A DNA stretch of 64,000 nucleotides from Gordonia sihwensis NBRC 108236 (GCF_000333035.1 NZ_BANU01000001.1:245152-309151), one strand, 5' to 3'. Numbered from the stretch's first letter, positions 34,713 to 43,685 are shown. Made by a program: numbers and translations. Notes: generated by a model from the sequence alone, not told the origin.

Positions 34713-35745
34713 GGGCTTCATCGTCGATTTCCCGACTCTCGCCGACGTTCAGGATCCGTGGGTGCAGGCGCACTGCTCGGTCCCGGACGGGTTCGACAAG
34801 GGGCGCCCGTTCGTGATGAGTGACGACCAGTTCTACTGCACAGCGCAGCACTACCGTGTCCGCTCGTCGGCGAAGTGGCAGCCGCGTCGGCCGATGAAGG
34901 CGCAGGCCTTCATGCACCGGCGGTCGCTCATCGTCGGCCCTCAGAAGTCGGGCAAGGGGCCGTGGTCGGCGACGATCGCGGCGCTCGAGGCGGTCGGGCC
35001 GTCACTGTTCGCCGGGTGGGCCGGGGCCGGTGACGGTTACGCGTGCGCTGACTGGGGCTGCAACTGCGGATTCGAGCACGAGTATCAGCCGGGTGAGCCG
35101 ATGGGGATGCCTCAACCGACGCCGCTCATCCAGCTCACCGCGCCGTCTGCTGACGCGGTCGACAATGTGTATCGCCCGCTCACGTCGATGATCAAGATGG
35201 GCCCGCTCGCCGACATCATGCTGGTGCGCGAGGGCTTCATCCGACTGCCGGGCGAGGACAACCGCATCGACATCGTCACCGCGGCCGCGAACTCTCGTCT
35301 CGGTAACCCGATCTCATTCGCACTCCACGACGAGGCAGGCCTGTACACGAAGGCGAACAAGCTGCTGAAGGTCGCTGAGACGCAGCGGCGCGGCGCGGCC
35401 GGTATGGACGGCCGCACGATGGCGACGACGAATGCGTGGGACGCGTCGGAGAACTCGTACGCGCAGCAGACGTGGGAGAGCACGGCGAAGGACGTGTTCA
35501 AGTTTTGGCGGCGCCCGTCGAAGTCGCTGAGCTGGGGCAACCGTCGTGACCGCCGGAAGATCCTCGAGGAGGTCTACAGCTCGTCGCCGTGGGTGACGCT
35601 CGCGTCGATCGAGGCAGAGATCGATGACCTGATGGAGACCGACCCGGCACAGGCCGAACGATTCTTCGGCAACCGCGAGACCACGGGCATGGGCGCGTGG
35701 CTCGAGGCCGGACTGTGGGAGCGCGCGTATGCCAACGCGTCGTGA
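34699..35745 (+). CDS. Terminase large subunit, ATPase part
   Basis: 348 aa. Walker A-like LIVGPQKSGKGPWSATIAAL, Walker B SFALHDEAGLY, and the coupling motif region MATTNAWDASENSY. The frame stops at TGA 35743-35745 right after GAWLEAGLWERAYANAS, a point where full-length relatives continue into the nuclease domain. The nuclease is encoded in the +1 frame from 35729. Either the subunit is naturally split or a frameshift/sequence error separates the halves. Confidence 0.88.
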   Translation: MAKAEGFIVDFPTLADVQDPWVQAHCSVPDGFDKGRPFVMSDDQFYCTAQHYRVRSSAKWQPRRPMKAQAFMHRRSLIVGPQKSGKGPWSATIAALEAVGPSLFAGWAGAGDGYACADWGCNCGFEHEYQPGEPMGMPQPTPLIQLTAPSADAVDNVYRPLTSMIKMGPLADIMLVREGFIRLPGEDNRIDIVTAAANSRLGNPISFALHDEAGLYTKANKLLKVAETQRRGAAGMDGRTMATTNAWDASENSYAQQTWESTAKDVFKFWRRPSKSLSWGNRRDRRKILEEVYSSSPWVTLASIEAEIDDLMETDPAQAERFFGNRETTGMGAWLEAGLWERAYANAS

Positions 35746-36376
35746 GAAGCCGATGGTGTGGCTGCCGAATCCGCCGAAGGGCACGCAGATCACGGTGGGG
35801 TTCGACGGCTCTGATTCCGATGACTGGACCGCGATCCGCTGCCAGACCCGCAGCGGCAGGAGCTTCACGCCGCGCTTCGGCCCGGACCGCCGGCCGACGA
35901 TCTGGAATCCCGCGGAGTTCGGCGGCGAGATCCCCCGCGATCAGGTGAATGTTGCGGTCGACGAGATCTTCCAGCGGTGGCGCGTGGCGCGCATGTACGC
36001 CGACCCGTTCGGCTACTACTCCGAGATCGGGGCGTGGTCGCAGAAGCACGGCGAGAAGCGGGTCATGGAGTGGGCGACCAACCGCGATAAGGCGATGTAC
36101 GAGGCGATCAAGCGGTTCGAGACCGATCTGCGGACTGGGACCGTGACGCACGACGGCTGCCCGATCACTACGCAGCACGTCGGCAATGCCCGCAAGGTGC
36201 CGCGCCCGGCGCAGCGCTACGGGCTCGGGAAGCCGCACGGCGAGTACCACCGCAAGATCGACGCCTCGATCGCGTCGATCCTCGCGTGCGAGGCAGCAGG
36301 AGACGTCACCGCGGCGGACGCGTGGGACGAGGTCGAGCGCGCCGAAATCAGCACCGTCATGTACGGCTACAGCTAG
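35729..36376 (+). CDS. Terminase large subunit, nuclease part
   Basis: 215 aa. The RNase H-like packaging nuclease is complete: GFDGSDSDDWTAIRC (first Asp), MYADPFGYYSEIG (second acidic site) and HRKIDASIASILAC (third). The ATG at 35729 lies inside the ATPase frame (17-nt overlap); no good ribosome site is visible, so translation may depend on coupling or a +1 shift. Confidence 0.85.
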   Translation: MPTRREKPMVWLPNPPKGTQITVGFDGSDSDDWTAIRCQTRSGRSFTPRFGPDRRPTIWNPAEFGGEIPRDQVNVAVDEIFQRWRVARMYADPFGYYSEIGAWSQKHGEKRVMEWATNRDKAMYEAIKRFETDLRTGTVTHDGCPITTQHVGNARKVPRPAQRYGLGKPHGEYHRKIDASIASILACEAAGDVTAADAWDEVERAEISTVMYGYS

Positions 36377-36391
36377 AAGGGACCACCCCAT

Positions 36392-37819
36392 ATGCAGGAC
36401 GAACTGGAGCGGCTCCACGTCGGCACCGCGGCGATCGCGGCGGCCGAGAAGGAGTGGAAGCGCCGGGAGGACAACTACCGCGGTAACCAAGCTCTGCCGT
36501 ACGCGCCGGAGGGTGTGAGCGTCGAGTACCTCGAGCTCCGCAAGCAGGCGATCGCAAACTGGCTTGCGCCTGCGATGGACGTGCCGGTGCAGCGCATGGA
36601 GATGGAGTCGGTCACCGACGAGCAGGGAAAGGTCGACACCGACGCCTGGCAGTACATGACTGCGGCCAAGATGCATACCCGTCAGCGGATCCTCTACTCA
36701 TCGATGATGGTGCACGGTCGCGCCGCGCTGTCGGTGTCGAAGGTTCCGGGCGGTGGCCGCATGTTCGTGGAGAACGTGCGGCGCTTGCACTTCGAGCCCT
36801 CGCCCGAGGATCCGTTCTCGACGCAGTACGTCGTGAAGCGGTGGACGGAGAAGAAGCGGGCGGCGACGGGGCTGTGGACGCCGCCGGGTGCTGACGTCGG
36901 GGTCCGGGAGTACGCCGTGGTGTACGACGATGTCTCCGCTGTGCGGTGGATGAAGAAGTCCGCAGGCACGCTCGGCGAGTGGACGAAGGTCAGCGAGACT
37001 ATGCACGGGCTCGGCGCACTCCCGTTCGTGCAGATCGGGTCGCGCGTCGACGCCGATAACGTCCCTCACGCCGCGATCGACGGACTGATCGACATGCAGG
37101 ATGCCATCAACACGATCCGGTTCAACACGCTGCTTGCGATGCAGTTCTCGGCGTTCCGTCAGCGGGTCGCGACCGGATACGACCCGCTGCTGCGTGATGC
37201 CTCCGGCGACGTCATCTACCTCAAGGGACCGGACGGGCAGCCGATCATCGGCCCCAACGGGGAGCCGGTGCCGGCGCTGCGCAAGGGTGGCCGCGTCGGC
37301 GTCGACCGGATGCTGATCTTCCCCGGCAAGGACACCAAGGTGTTCGACCTGGACGAGTCGAACCTGGACCGCTACGTCAACGTCTACGTCCGATTCCTCA
37401 CGGACCTGTTCACCAAGGGGCAGGTGCCCCCGCAGTACGCACTCGACAAGATGGCGAACCTGTCCGGCGATGCGATGGCCGGAGCGGACGCCACGCTGCA
37501 GGCCCTCGTCGGCGATCTGCAGGGCGAAGCCGCGGGCGGACTGTCCGAGGCGATGCAGCTGATGGACCGCGCGCACGGCCGTACACCGGTCCACCGTGAG
37601 ATCTCGTGGGCAGACAAGGCCCCAAAGAGCTTCGGCCAGATCGTCGACGGCATCGTCAAGCTCGTCCAGGGCGCGGAATTCCCGAAGCGCGACGCCTGGG
37701 ACATCCTCCCCGGCGCGACGCCGACCAAGGTCGATGCGTGGATCGAGCACGCGAAGGAGGAGGCGCGCGAGGCGATGGAGCTGGATCTGGCGGCTGCTGG
37801 CCTCGGATCGGGAGAGTAG
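36392..37819 (+). CDS. Portal protein (SPP1 gp6-like family)
   Basis: 475 aa. VEYLELRKQAIANWLAPAMD, a middle crown/stem region (LIDMQDAINTIRFNTLLAMQ, FSAFRQRVATGY) and a helical C-terminus match actinophage portal proteins. Forms the dodecameric DNA channel at the capsid vertex. AGAAGGGA precedes the ATG. Followed by the MuF gene, as usual. Confidence 0.88.
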   Translation: MQDELERLHVGTAAIAAAEKEWKRREDNYRGNQALPYAPEGVSVEYLELRKQAIANWLAPAMDVPVQRMEMESVTDEQGKVDTDAWQYMTAAKMHTRQRILYSSMMVHGRAALSVSKVPGGGRMFVENVRRLHFEPSPEDPFSTQYVVKRWTEKKRAATGLWTPPGADVGVREYAVVYDDVSAVRWMKKSAGTLGEWTKVSETMHGLGALPFVQIGSRVDADNVPHAAIDGLIDMQDAINTIRFNTLLAMQFSAFRQRVATGYDPLLRDASGDVIYLKGPDGQPIIGPNGEPVPALRKGGRVGVDRMLIFPGKDTKVFDLDESNLDRYVNVYVRFLTDLFTKGQVPPQYALDKMANLSGDAMAGADATLQALVGDLQGEAAGGLSEAMQLMDRAHGRTPVHREISWADKAPKSFGQIVDGIVKLVQGAEFPKRDAWDILPGATPTKVDAWIEHAKEEAREAMELDLAAAGLGSGE

Positions 37820-37825
37820 CGCGAC

Positions 37826-39448
37826 GTGCTCGACGCTCTGCAGGCCTCGCAGCGCTACACGCGAGAGCGGCACAGCCTCGTCCGGCCGACGCTGGCCCGC
37901 GTGCTGGCGCTGTGGGGCACGACGCCGCCGCCGGGGGACTGGGACGAGTGGTTCGCTGAGCGTGGGCCGCGCATGGCCGCTGTCGTCGAGGCGGTGCAGC
38001 CTCGGCTGATCGATCTGTCGACGCAGGCGGTCCCACAGATCCTTGCAGACACCGGCAGCAGCAGCCGCGCGGAGGCGGCGGTCGACGCGAGCCAGCTGAT
38101 CGGCGTCGCCGGAGACGGCCGCTCGATCACCGGTCTGCTCGGCACTGCGATCACGACTGCGCGGACGGCCAGCGACAGTGCCGCGCTGTCCGGTGCCGGC
38201 ATGGAGCTCGGTGCCGCGGCGCAGGGCTGGCGCGCCGGGCGGCTGGACCTGATGACGAAACTCCTGACGGTCACCTCTGATACGAGCCGCGCGGCGATGA
38301 GCTTGGAGACGGTCACTCGACCGCGGGTCGGGTACACGCGCAAGCTCGTCGGCTCGTCGTGTGCGCGGTGCGTGGTGCTCGCCGACCGCACGTACCGCGC
38401 CGCCGACGCATTCGATCGTCACCCGCATTGCGACTGCGAGCATGTCCCGGCCGAGACGCGGTTCCTCGACCTCGCGACGGTCGATGCCCGCGTGCATTTC
38501 GACGGGCTCTCGCGAGCGCAGCAGGATCGGCTGTTCACGAAGGCGGGCGCGCAGGCGATCCGCGATGGCGCGGACATCAACCAGGTGGTGAACGCACGCC
38601 GGGGCGCAGGACTGTCGTTCGCGTCGGGGCGGATCACGAAGGCCGAAGCCGAGGCGATCCGGAACTCACGCGGGGGACGAGCTCGGGCGCGGTCGGTGAC
38701 GACCGAGGGGACGACGCGGCGCGGTATCGCGGGCAGTCGCCTCGGTCGGGGTCCGGGAGGGAAGCGTCCCGCGCAGCAGCGGTTGATGCCGGATGCGATC
38801 TATCAGGCGGCGGACGGGGACCGGGATCTGGCGCTTGAGTTGCTGGACCGCCACGGCTATCTGGTCGGAGGCCCGACGCCGGGGAACATGCCGCGGCACA
38901 GACCTCCGATGGCTGCGGAGCGTGCGAACAGCAGAGGGCCGCGCACCGATCCCGGGTCGATTATCAACGGTCCACCGGGGGGAGGAGGCGGCTCTGGCGT
39001 GGCGAGTGCGGCAGACGGCCCGCCGCCGAAGCGAACGAACGGAATGCACGGCCCGGCGACGCCGGATGCTTTCAACGCGATCGATGGCCGACAGCCGCTG
39101 TTCCGCCGGAGCGAGGTCGAGAAGTTCGAGCTCATCGATGCAGAGGCAGTCCTCGACGGTGATTCGACCGGGCATGGCTTCCATCGCAGCGGCCTCGGCG
39201 TGAAGGACGACGAGTTCCCGGCAGGCTGGGGCGAACAAGACGTTGTGGATCTCGTGAACGCGATCATCGACGCCCCGAGCGACGGGTTCCCCCGCGGCCG
39301 ACGACGGTACTCATTCCTCGGCGCCTACCGCGACGTCACTGCGGTCCTGCGTATCCGAAATGATGGATACGGTTGGCGGATTGCAACAGTCCACCCGTAC
39401 GACCGGATACGATGGGAGCGTGAGAAAAGTGCTGTTGTCGACAACTGA
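37826..39448 (+). CDS. MuF-type head protein fused to a putative EndoU nuclease toxin domain
   Basis: 540 aa, GTG start. Residues 1-300 are a MuF minor capsid domain ending in the Cys/His signature SSCARCVVLADRTYRAADAF and RHPHCDCEHVPA. A flexible Gly/Pro/Arg-rich linker follows (about 300-410). The last ~110 residues resemble bacterial EndoU ribonucleases: VLDGDSTGHGFHRSG (GxxH), DDEFPAGWGEQDVVDLVN, FLGAYRDVTAVLRI, IATVHPYD. MuF proteins with variable C-terminal toxins are a known class of temperate-phage polymorphic toxins. The small gene overlapping the 3' end is the expected immunity gene. The MuF part is firm; EndoU is inference. Confidence 0.82.
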   Translation: MLDALQASQRYTRERHSLVRPTLARVLALWGTTPPPGDWDEWFAERGPRMAAVVEAVQPRLIDLSTQAVPQILADTGSSSRAEAAVDASQLIGVAGDGRSITGLLGTAITTARTASDSAALSGAGMELGAAAQGWRAGRLDLMTKLLTVTSDTSRAAMSLETVTRPRVGYTRKLVGSSCARCVVLADRTYRAADAFDRHPHCDCEHVPAETRFLDLATVDARVHFDGLSRAQQDRLFTKAGAQAIRDGADINQVVNARRGAGLSFASGRITKAEAEAIRNSRGGRARARSVTTEGTTRRGIAGSRLGRGPGGKRPAQQRLMPDAIYQAADGDRDLALELLDRHGYLVGGPTPGNMPRHRPPMAAERANSRGPRTDPGSIINGPPGGGGGSGVASAADGPPPKRTNGMHGPATPDAFNAIDGRQPLFRRSEVEKFELIDAEAVLDGDSTGHGFHRSGLGVKDDEFPAGWGEQDVVDLVNAIIDAPSDGFPRGRRRYSFLGAYRDVTAVLRIRNDGYGWRIATVHPYDRIRWEREKSAVVDN

Positions 39449-39695
39449 GTGGGCCGAGGAGATTCTCGCCGCCCACGTCGATGACATCAGCCCTGCCGAC
39501 GTGACGCTGGCGCGATCGCTCATCGATGACGGCGACGGATGGCTCGCAGCTTATGACCTCCTTGGAAGCGGTGCCGACGAAGGCTGGCTGACGGCCGCCG
39601 AAGCAGAGACAGCTCTCGCATTCGCACGCGCAGGGAAGTTCGGAAAGTTCTCCGCTGGCGCCGAGAATGACGCGCGCAGCGTGCTTGCATCCTGA
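39420..39695 (+). CDS. Candidate immunity protein for the MuF-linked toxin
   Basis: 91 aa, acidic (AHVDDISPADVTLARSLIDD), mostly helical. The GTG at 39420 overlaps the toxin gene's last 29 nt, the tight arrangement of toxin-immunity pairs. No family recognised; the role is inferred from position and acidity. Two terminators follow directly. Confidence 0.55.
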   Translation: MRKVLLSTTEWAEEILAAHVDDISPADVTLARSLIDDGDGWLAAYDLLGSGADEGWLTAAEAETALAFARAGKFGKFSAGAENDARSVLAS

Positions 39696-39715
39696 GTTAT
39701 CCACAGGCATACTGA
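39693..39715. repeat. DnaA-box-containing repeat, copy 2
   Basis: TGAGTTATCCACAGGCATAC followed by TGA, differing from 32593-32616 by one missing G. Exact TTATCCACA at 39697-39705. It starts at the stop codon of the immunity gene. Confidence 0.6.
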
Positions 39716-39727
39716 TGTCGGTGGTTA

Positions 39728-39754
39728 CCCCCATGCCTTGAACGGCTGGGGGTT
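39728..39754 (+). terminator. Hairpin terminator, first of two
   Basis: ACCCCCA...TGGGGGT outer stem with inner GCC-TTGAAC-GGC, followed by TTCGTCGTTTC. Confidence 0.65.
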
Positions 39755-39767
39755 TCGTCGTTTCTAG

Positions 39768-39802
39768 GCCCGACCGCGAGATGCGGTCGGGCCTTCTTTG
39801 TG
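39768..39802 (+). terminator. Strong intrinsic terminator, second of two
   Basis: An 11-bp perfect stem GGCCCGACCGC / GCGGTCGGGCC with GAGAT loop, followed by TTCTTTGT. It separates the toxin-immunity pair from the scaffold-capsid genes. Confidence 0.85.
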
Positions 39803-39842
39803 TTGTCCGGGAGATCCGGACTCATCCGAGATGGAGCCTGTC

Positions 39843-40490
39843 ATGTCGCATCGCACCCTTCCCAGCACCCTGCATTCGGTCATCACTCCGTGCGCTCCGG
39901 AGGGGCGCCATCCGCGACTGCGGTTCTTCGCGATGGGCGAAGACAACAGCGGCGGCGGCGGTGGCGGCGCAGGAGGCGCTGGCGGCGACGGCGGGCACGA
40001 TGCCGGAAGCGACAGCGGCGGCGACGGTGGAGACGGTGGCGATGTCTTCAAGTCGGAGCATTCGAAGAACGCTGTCCTGGCCGATCTGACGTCGGAGCGC
40101 AAGGGCCGGGCTGCTGCGGAGCAGGAGCGAGACGCTCTGGCGCAGAGGCTCGCCGAGATCGAGGACAAGAACAAGACCGACGAGCAGCGCAAGCAGGAGG
40201 CCGAGGCCAAGCGCGACGCCGATCACCGCGCCGCTCAGCTGAAGGCCGACCAGTACGAGGCCACCGAGAAGGCGGGGCTGCCGCTGTCGTGGGCCAAGCG
40301 GATCGCGGGGGCGACCCCGGAGGAGATGCTCGCCGATGCGCAGCAGCTCAAGTCCGACATGGACGCTCAGTCCGCCGCCGGACACCGGACGGACGGTGCG
40401 GGCGTCGGTGGGGCGGGCGCCAACGACACGGCGGCGACGGCGGCACCTGGTGCCGCTCGTGCGTCTGTGTACTACCAGACCAGCAAGTAA
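39843..40490 (+). CDS. Scaffolding protein
   Basis: 215 aa from ATG 39843 (alternative ATG 39933 at MGEDNSG). A Gly/Asp-rich N-terminus is followed by a long charged helix (ERKGRAAAEQERDALAQRLA, DEQRKQEAEAKRDADHRAAQ) and an Ala-rich tail, as in siphophage scaffold proteins. It directs procapsid assembly and lies directly before the major capsid gene. Confidence 0.8.
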   Translation: MSHRTLPSTLHSVITPCAPEGRHPRLRFFAMGEDNSGGGGGGAGGAGGDGGHDAGSDSGGDGGDGGDVFKSEHSKNAVLADLTSERKGRAAAEQERDALAQRLAEIEDKNKTDEQRKQEAEAKRDADHRAAQLKADQYEATEKAGLPLSWAKRIAGATPEEMLADAQQLKSDMDAQSAAGHRTDGAGVGGAGANDTAATAAPGAARASVYYQTSK

Positions 40491-40538
40491 CGACCCCCGG
40501 CGGCGGCTGCCGTCGGGATCACTAGAAAGGAACAGCTC

Positions 40539-41483
40539 ATGGCTGTCACTCTGGCCGAAGCCGCGGTTCTCTCCGAGAATCAGCTGTCGCGCGCCATTCA
40601 CGAGATGTTCGTGCAGGAGTCCCCGATCCTGGACCGGCTCCCGCTGATGCCGATCGAAGGCAACGCGTACGCGTACGACCAGGAGCAGACGCTGCCTGGT
40701 GTCGCGTTCCGTGGTGTCAACGAGGGCTACACCGAGTCGACCGGCACGTTCAACCAGCTCACCGAGAAGCTCGTCATCCTCGGTGGCGATTCCGACGTGG
40801 ACCGCTTCATCCAGCAGACCCGGTCGAACGTGTTCAATCAGCGCGCCGAGCAGGACAAGCTCAAGGTCAAGGCCATGAGCTACAAGTTCAACGACCACTT
40901 CATCAACGGTGATGTCGTGACCGACCCGAAGGGTTTCGACGGACTGAAGAAGCGCGTCGTCGGCAACCAGGTCATCGACGCCGGCACCAACGGGATGCCG
41001 ATCCTCGGCGACGGCAGCTCCGACACCCACGCATTCTTCGACAAGATGGACGAGCTGCTCGCCGCGTGCCCCGGCGCGGATGCGATCTACGCATCGCGGC
41101 AGGCGCGCTCCAAGATCATCTCCGCCGGCCGACGTATCGGCGGCGTGGAGATCGTCAAGGAGGACATGACCGGCAAGCGCGTCGCGCAGTGGCAGGGTGT
41201 CCCGATCCTGGATCTGGGTGACAACCTGTCCGGCGGTCAGGTGCTCCCGGTCAACGAGACGCTGGGTACCGCCTCGAACACCTCGAGCATGTACGCGGTC
41301 CGCTTCGGCGGCACGGACGGCGACCAGGCGACCACGGGCCTGACCAACGGCGGCGTCCAGGTTGACGACCTCGGTCAGCTGCAGGAGAAGCCCGCACTGC
41401 GCACCCGCATCGAGTTCTACTGCGGCCTCGCACTGTTCGGCGGCAAGGCCGCTGCCCGACTCCGCGGCGTCATCGCCGCCTGA
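40539..41483 (+). CDS. Major capsid protein
   Basis: 314 aa, HK97-fold type judged by position and sequence (AVTLAEAAVLSENQLSRAIH N-terminus; SAGRRIGGVEIVKEDMTGKR and the capsid-typical MYAVRFGGTDGDQATTGLTN). Ribosome site AAAGGAA. Sits between scaffold and connector genes. Confidence 0.87.
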   Translation: MAVTLAEAAVLSENQLSRAIHEMFVQESPILDRLPLMPIEGNAYAYDQEQTLPGVAFRGVNEGYTESTGTFNQLTEKLVILGGDSDVDRFIQQTRSNVFNQRAEQDKLKVKAMSYKFNDHFINGDVVTDPKGFDGLKKRVVGNQVIDAGTNGMPILGDGSSDTHAFFDKMDELLAACPGADAIYASRQARSKIISAGRRIGGVEIVKEDMTGKRVAQWQGVPILDLGDNLSGGQVLPVNETLGTASNTSSMYAVRFGGTDGDQATTGLTNGGVQVDDLGQLQEKPALRTRIEFYCGLALFGGKAAARLRGVIAA

Positions 41484-41496
41484 CCAGGAGAAGATC

Positions 41497-41760
41497 ATGG
41501 CTGAAACCGACACCAGCGCTGACGCGGACGTCACCGCTATCGACACGGCGACCGACGCCGAGGCCGCTCCCGAGACTGTGGAGCCTGCCGCGGACGTCAA
41601 GCCCGCGGCCAAGCGCAGCGGGACGCGCAAGAGTGCGGCCAAGTCGCCGGCCAAGCGCAAGGACCGCATCGAGCGGTACGAAGCGCTCAAGGGCGACGGC
41701 ACCGTCGTGACCGTCGAGCGCAACATCGACACCGGCGCAACCTCGATCGTCGAGGACTGA
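41497..41760 (+). CDS. Small head-region protein
   Basis: 87 aa: acidic N-terminal half (AETDTSADADVTAIDTATDA), Lys/Arg/Ala-rich middle (KRSGTRKSAAKSPAKRK) and a short C-terminal strand motif. CCAGGAG precedes the ATG. Possibly a capsid decoration or accessory protein. Confidence 0.6.
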   Translation: MAETDTSADADVTAIDTATDAEAAPETVEPAADVKPAAKRSGTRKSAAKSPAKRKDRIERYEALKGDGTVVTVERNIDTGATSIVED

Positions 41761-41767
41761 GACGGCG

Positions 41768-42172
41768 ATGGCCACGCCTCCGACCCTTGTCACCGCCACG
41801 GACGTCACGAAGCTGCTGGCGGCGGACCTGCCGGGAGAGGGCACGCCGGAGCGCGCGCAGCTCGATGAGCTGTGCGAGCAGGCATCCGCCGAGATTCGGG
41901 CCCGGGTCGTCGCCGTCGACGCCCGGATCGCGGCGGGCTCGCTTTCGGCGGTGCGGGTCCGGGGCGTGGCCGTCGACATGGTCCTTGCCGCGCTGGAGAA
42001 CATCGAGCTCGGCTTCCGGTCGACTGGCGAGACGTACCCGGAGATCGGGACGACTCAGGTCGCGGCGGCGAACCGGCTCACGGTCGAGATGACGGCCGCG
42101 CAGGTCGCGGCGCTGTCGCCGGTGGTCTCCGACGCGGCCAACGGCATGTACTCGGTGCAGATGTCATCGTGA
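41768..42172 (+). CDS. Head-tail connector (adaptor) protein
   Basis: 134 aa, helical, with TLVTATDVTKLLAADLPGEG and DEVCEQAS-like DELCEQASAEIRARV; size and place match the head-tail adaptor of actinophages. Confidence 0.6.
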   Translation: MATPPTLVTATDVTKLLAADLPGEGTPERAQLDELCEQASAEIRARVVAVDARIAAGSLSAVRVRGVAVDMVLAALENIELGFRSTGETYPEIGTTQVAAANRLTVEMTAAQVAALSPVVSDAANGMYSVQMSS

Positions 42173-42543
42173 GGTTTCCCGAGCAGTGGGCGATCCGACC
42201 GCCGCGCCCGACAACCGTCGACGAGGGGACGGGCAATCGCCGCCCGGGACCGGCTCCCGATCCGATACTGGTCCGTGGGTCTCTCGAGCAGCGCTTCCCT
42301 CGCACTGACGAGAAGCTGCTGCCGGGTGGCGTCGTCGCGGCCGAGGCCCTGCTGCTCCTGCACCCGTCAGCCGAGAACAAGATCCCGGGGCCGATCACGC
42401 TCGAGCATCGGGCGATCAGCCCGGACGGCGAGGTCTGGTCGATCGTGCGGATACCGAAGGCCCGCAAACGGCGTCGCGCGTCGGCGCCGACCCGCTACAT
42501 CGCGCTCGTCATCCGACGAGCGACCGACATCAAGGAGAAGTGA
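42169..42543 (+). CDS. Head-tail joining (stopper-type) protein
   Basis: 124 aa, beta-rich (ITLEHRAISPDGEVWSIVRI), GTG start overlapping the adaptor stop. Position suggests the head-tail stopper; no strong motif. Confidence 0.5.
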   Translation: MRFPEQWAIRPPRPTTVDEGTGNRRPGPAPDPILVRGSLEQRFPRTDEKLLPGGVVAAEALLLLHPSAENKIPGPITLEHRAISPDGEVWSIVRIPKARKRRRASAPTRYIALVIRRATDIKEK

Positions 42544-42544
42544 C

Positions 42545-42757
42545 ATGGCTGCAGCGAAGCCCACCGACGACAAGCCCGTCGACGACAAGGCGAACGAACA
42601 GAGCACCGTCGCGGCGGCGCCGGCCGCGGACACCGCACCCAAGGACAGCACGCCCGACTCCGGCCTGGTGCAGTGGAAGGACGACGACGGCAACGTCCAC
42701 ACCGGGTCGCGGTACGGGTCGGCCTACCGCGAGCACCTGCGGAACAAGAAGGACTAG
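42545..42757 (+). CDS. Small acidic protein in the connector region
   Basis: 70 aa, Asp/Ala/Lys-rich N-terminus, then GLVQWKDDDGNVHTGSRYGS. Its composition resembles the 87-aa protein at 41497. Function unknown. Confidence 0.55.
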   Translation: MAAAKPTDDKPVDDKANEQSTVAAAPAADTAPKDSTPDSGLVQWKDDDGNVHTGSRYGSAYREHLRNKKD

Positions 42758-42761
42758 CTCG

Positions 42762-43082
42762 GTGGCGGCGTCGGTGTCCCTGCGGTCGCGAGTGTTCGCG
42801 AAGGCCGCGATCGCGCAGGCGAACGCGACGTCGGTGGAGCAGCGCGCGCAGGTCGCGCACCGTGCCGCCTCTGACGCCCGCGCGGAGGCGCCGGTCTTGA
42901 CCGGCGAGTACCGCGACGGAATCACCGTGATCGTGGAGGGCGAGGACGTCACCCTCTCCGACACCGATGAGACTGCGATCCACAAGGAGTACGGCACCAG
43001 CGATACGCCGGCGCACGCGACTCTGATCAATGCGGCGTCGCGGTACGGCACGTACTACGGTGCGCGGCCGAGAGGGCACTGA
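42762..43082 (+). CDS. HK97 gp10-like head-tail/neck protein
   Basis: 106 aa, GTG start. Features of the family: ASDARAEAPVLTGEYRDGIT (the AP..TG.lr..I motif) and AIHKEYGTSDTPAHATLINA (E-x-GT...P..fl..A). Confidence 0.75.
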   Translation: MAASVSLRSRVFAKAAIAQANATSVEQRAQVAHRAASDARAEAPVLTGEYRDGITVIVEGEDVTLSDTDETAIHKEYGTSDTPAHATLINAASRYGTYYGARPRGH

Positions 43083-43087
43083 TCATC

Positions 43088-43573
43088 ATGATGATCACGC
43101 GCAAGACGCCGTTCGCTCCGGGAGCTGCGCGCGAGCTGCTGCGGTCGACGCCGGAGTTCATGGAGCTCGTGGGCGATGATCCGCAGCGGATCACGACCAG
43201 GGAACTTCCGGACCCGCTCCGGGGGCCGTGCGTGACGATCTACACCGGAGTCAACCGGCGGCAGAACATCGAGCTGTCGAAGCCGCGGTTGATCGTGTCG
43301 GTGTGGGTGCCTGCGGCGGAGATCCTCGTCGATCAGGGCATCGACATGGATCCGGAGGAGCTGTCGTGGGACGTCGCTGATCTTGCCGGCCGGATATTCG
43401 ATCGGCACCGGCAGATGGGTCGCGGCGGCGGATTCGAGTTCCGCGGGGTCACGTGGCGCTCCGAGTGGGATGCCGGCCCGACGACGATGGTCGACCGTGA
43501 GCGTGGCGCGGAGTCGCCGCTGTACCGGTCGGTGATCGAGATTCTGATGAAGGTGGGCTCCGGCCCTCGATAG
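43088..43573 (+). CDS. Tail terminator protein
   Basis: 161 aa. RITTRELPDPLRGPCVTIYT and LAGRIFDRHRQMG-like pattern fit the tail terminator/completion protein encoded before the major tail gene. Starts at ATG 43088 (or 43091). Confidence 0.6.
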   Translation: MMITRKTPFAPGAARELLRSTPEFMELVGDDPQRITTRELPDPLRGPCVTIYTGVNRRQNIELSKPRLIVSVWVPAAEILVDQGIDMDPEELSWDVADLAGRIFDRHRQMGRGGGFEFRGVTWRSEWDAGPTTMVDRERGAESPLYRSVIEILMKVGSGPR

Positions 43574-43634
43574 ACCACCCGCCCCTGTGCCAGGCAGCCC
43601 GCTCCGCGGAGGCACGGCGAGGTTGGGTGACCGG

Positions 43635-43685
43635 GACCCCGGTCTGGTGCCTGCTCGGCACGCCAGGCCGGGGTCTCTCCATTTT
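43635..43685 (+). terminator. Intrinsic terminator before the major tail gene
   Basis: GACCCCGG (43635-43642) pairs with CCGGGGTC (43668-43675), with CTGG/CCAG inside, followed by TCTCCATTTT. The rest of 43574-43728 shows no gene. Confidence 0.75.
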
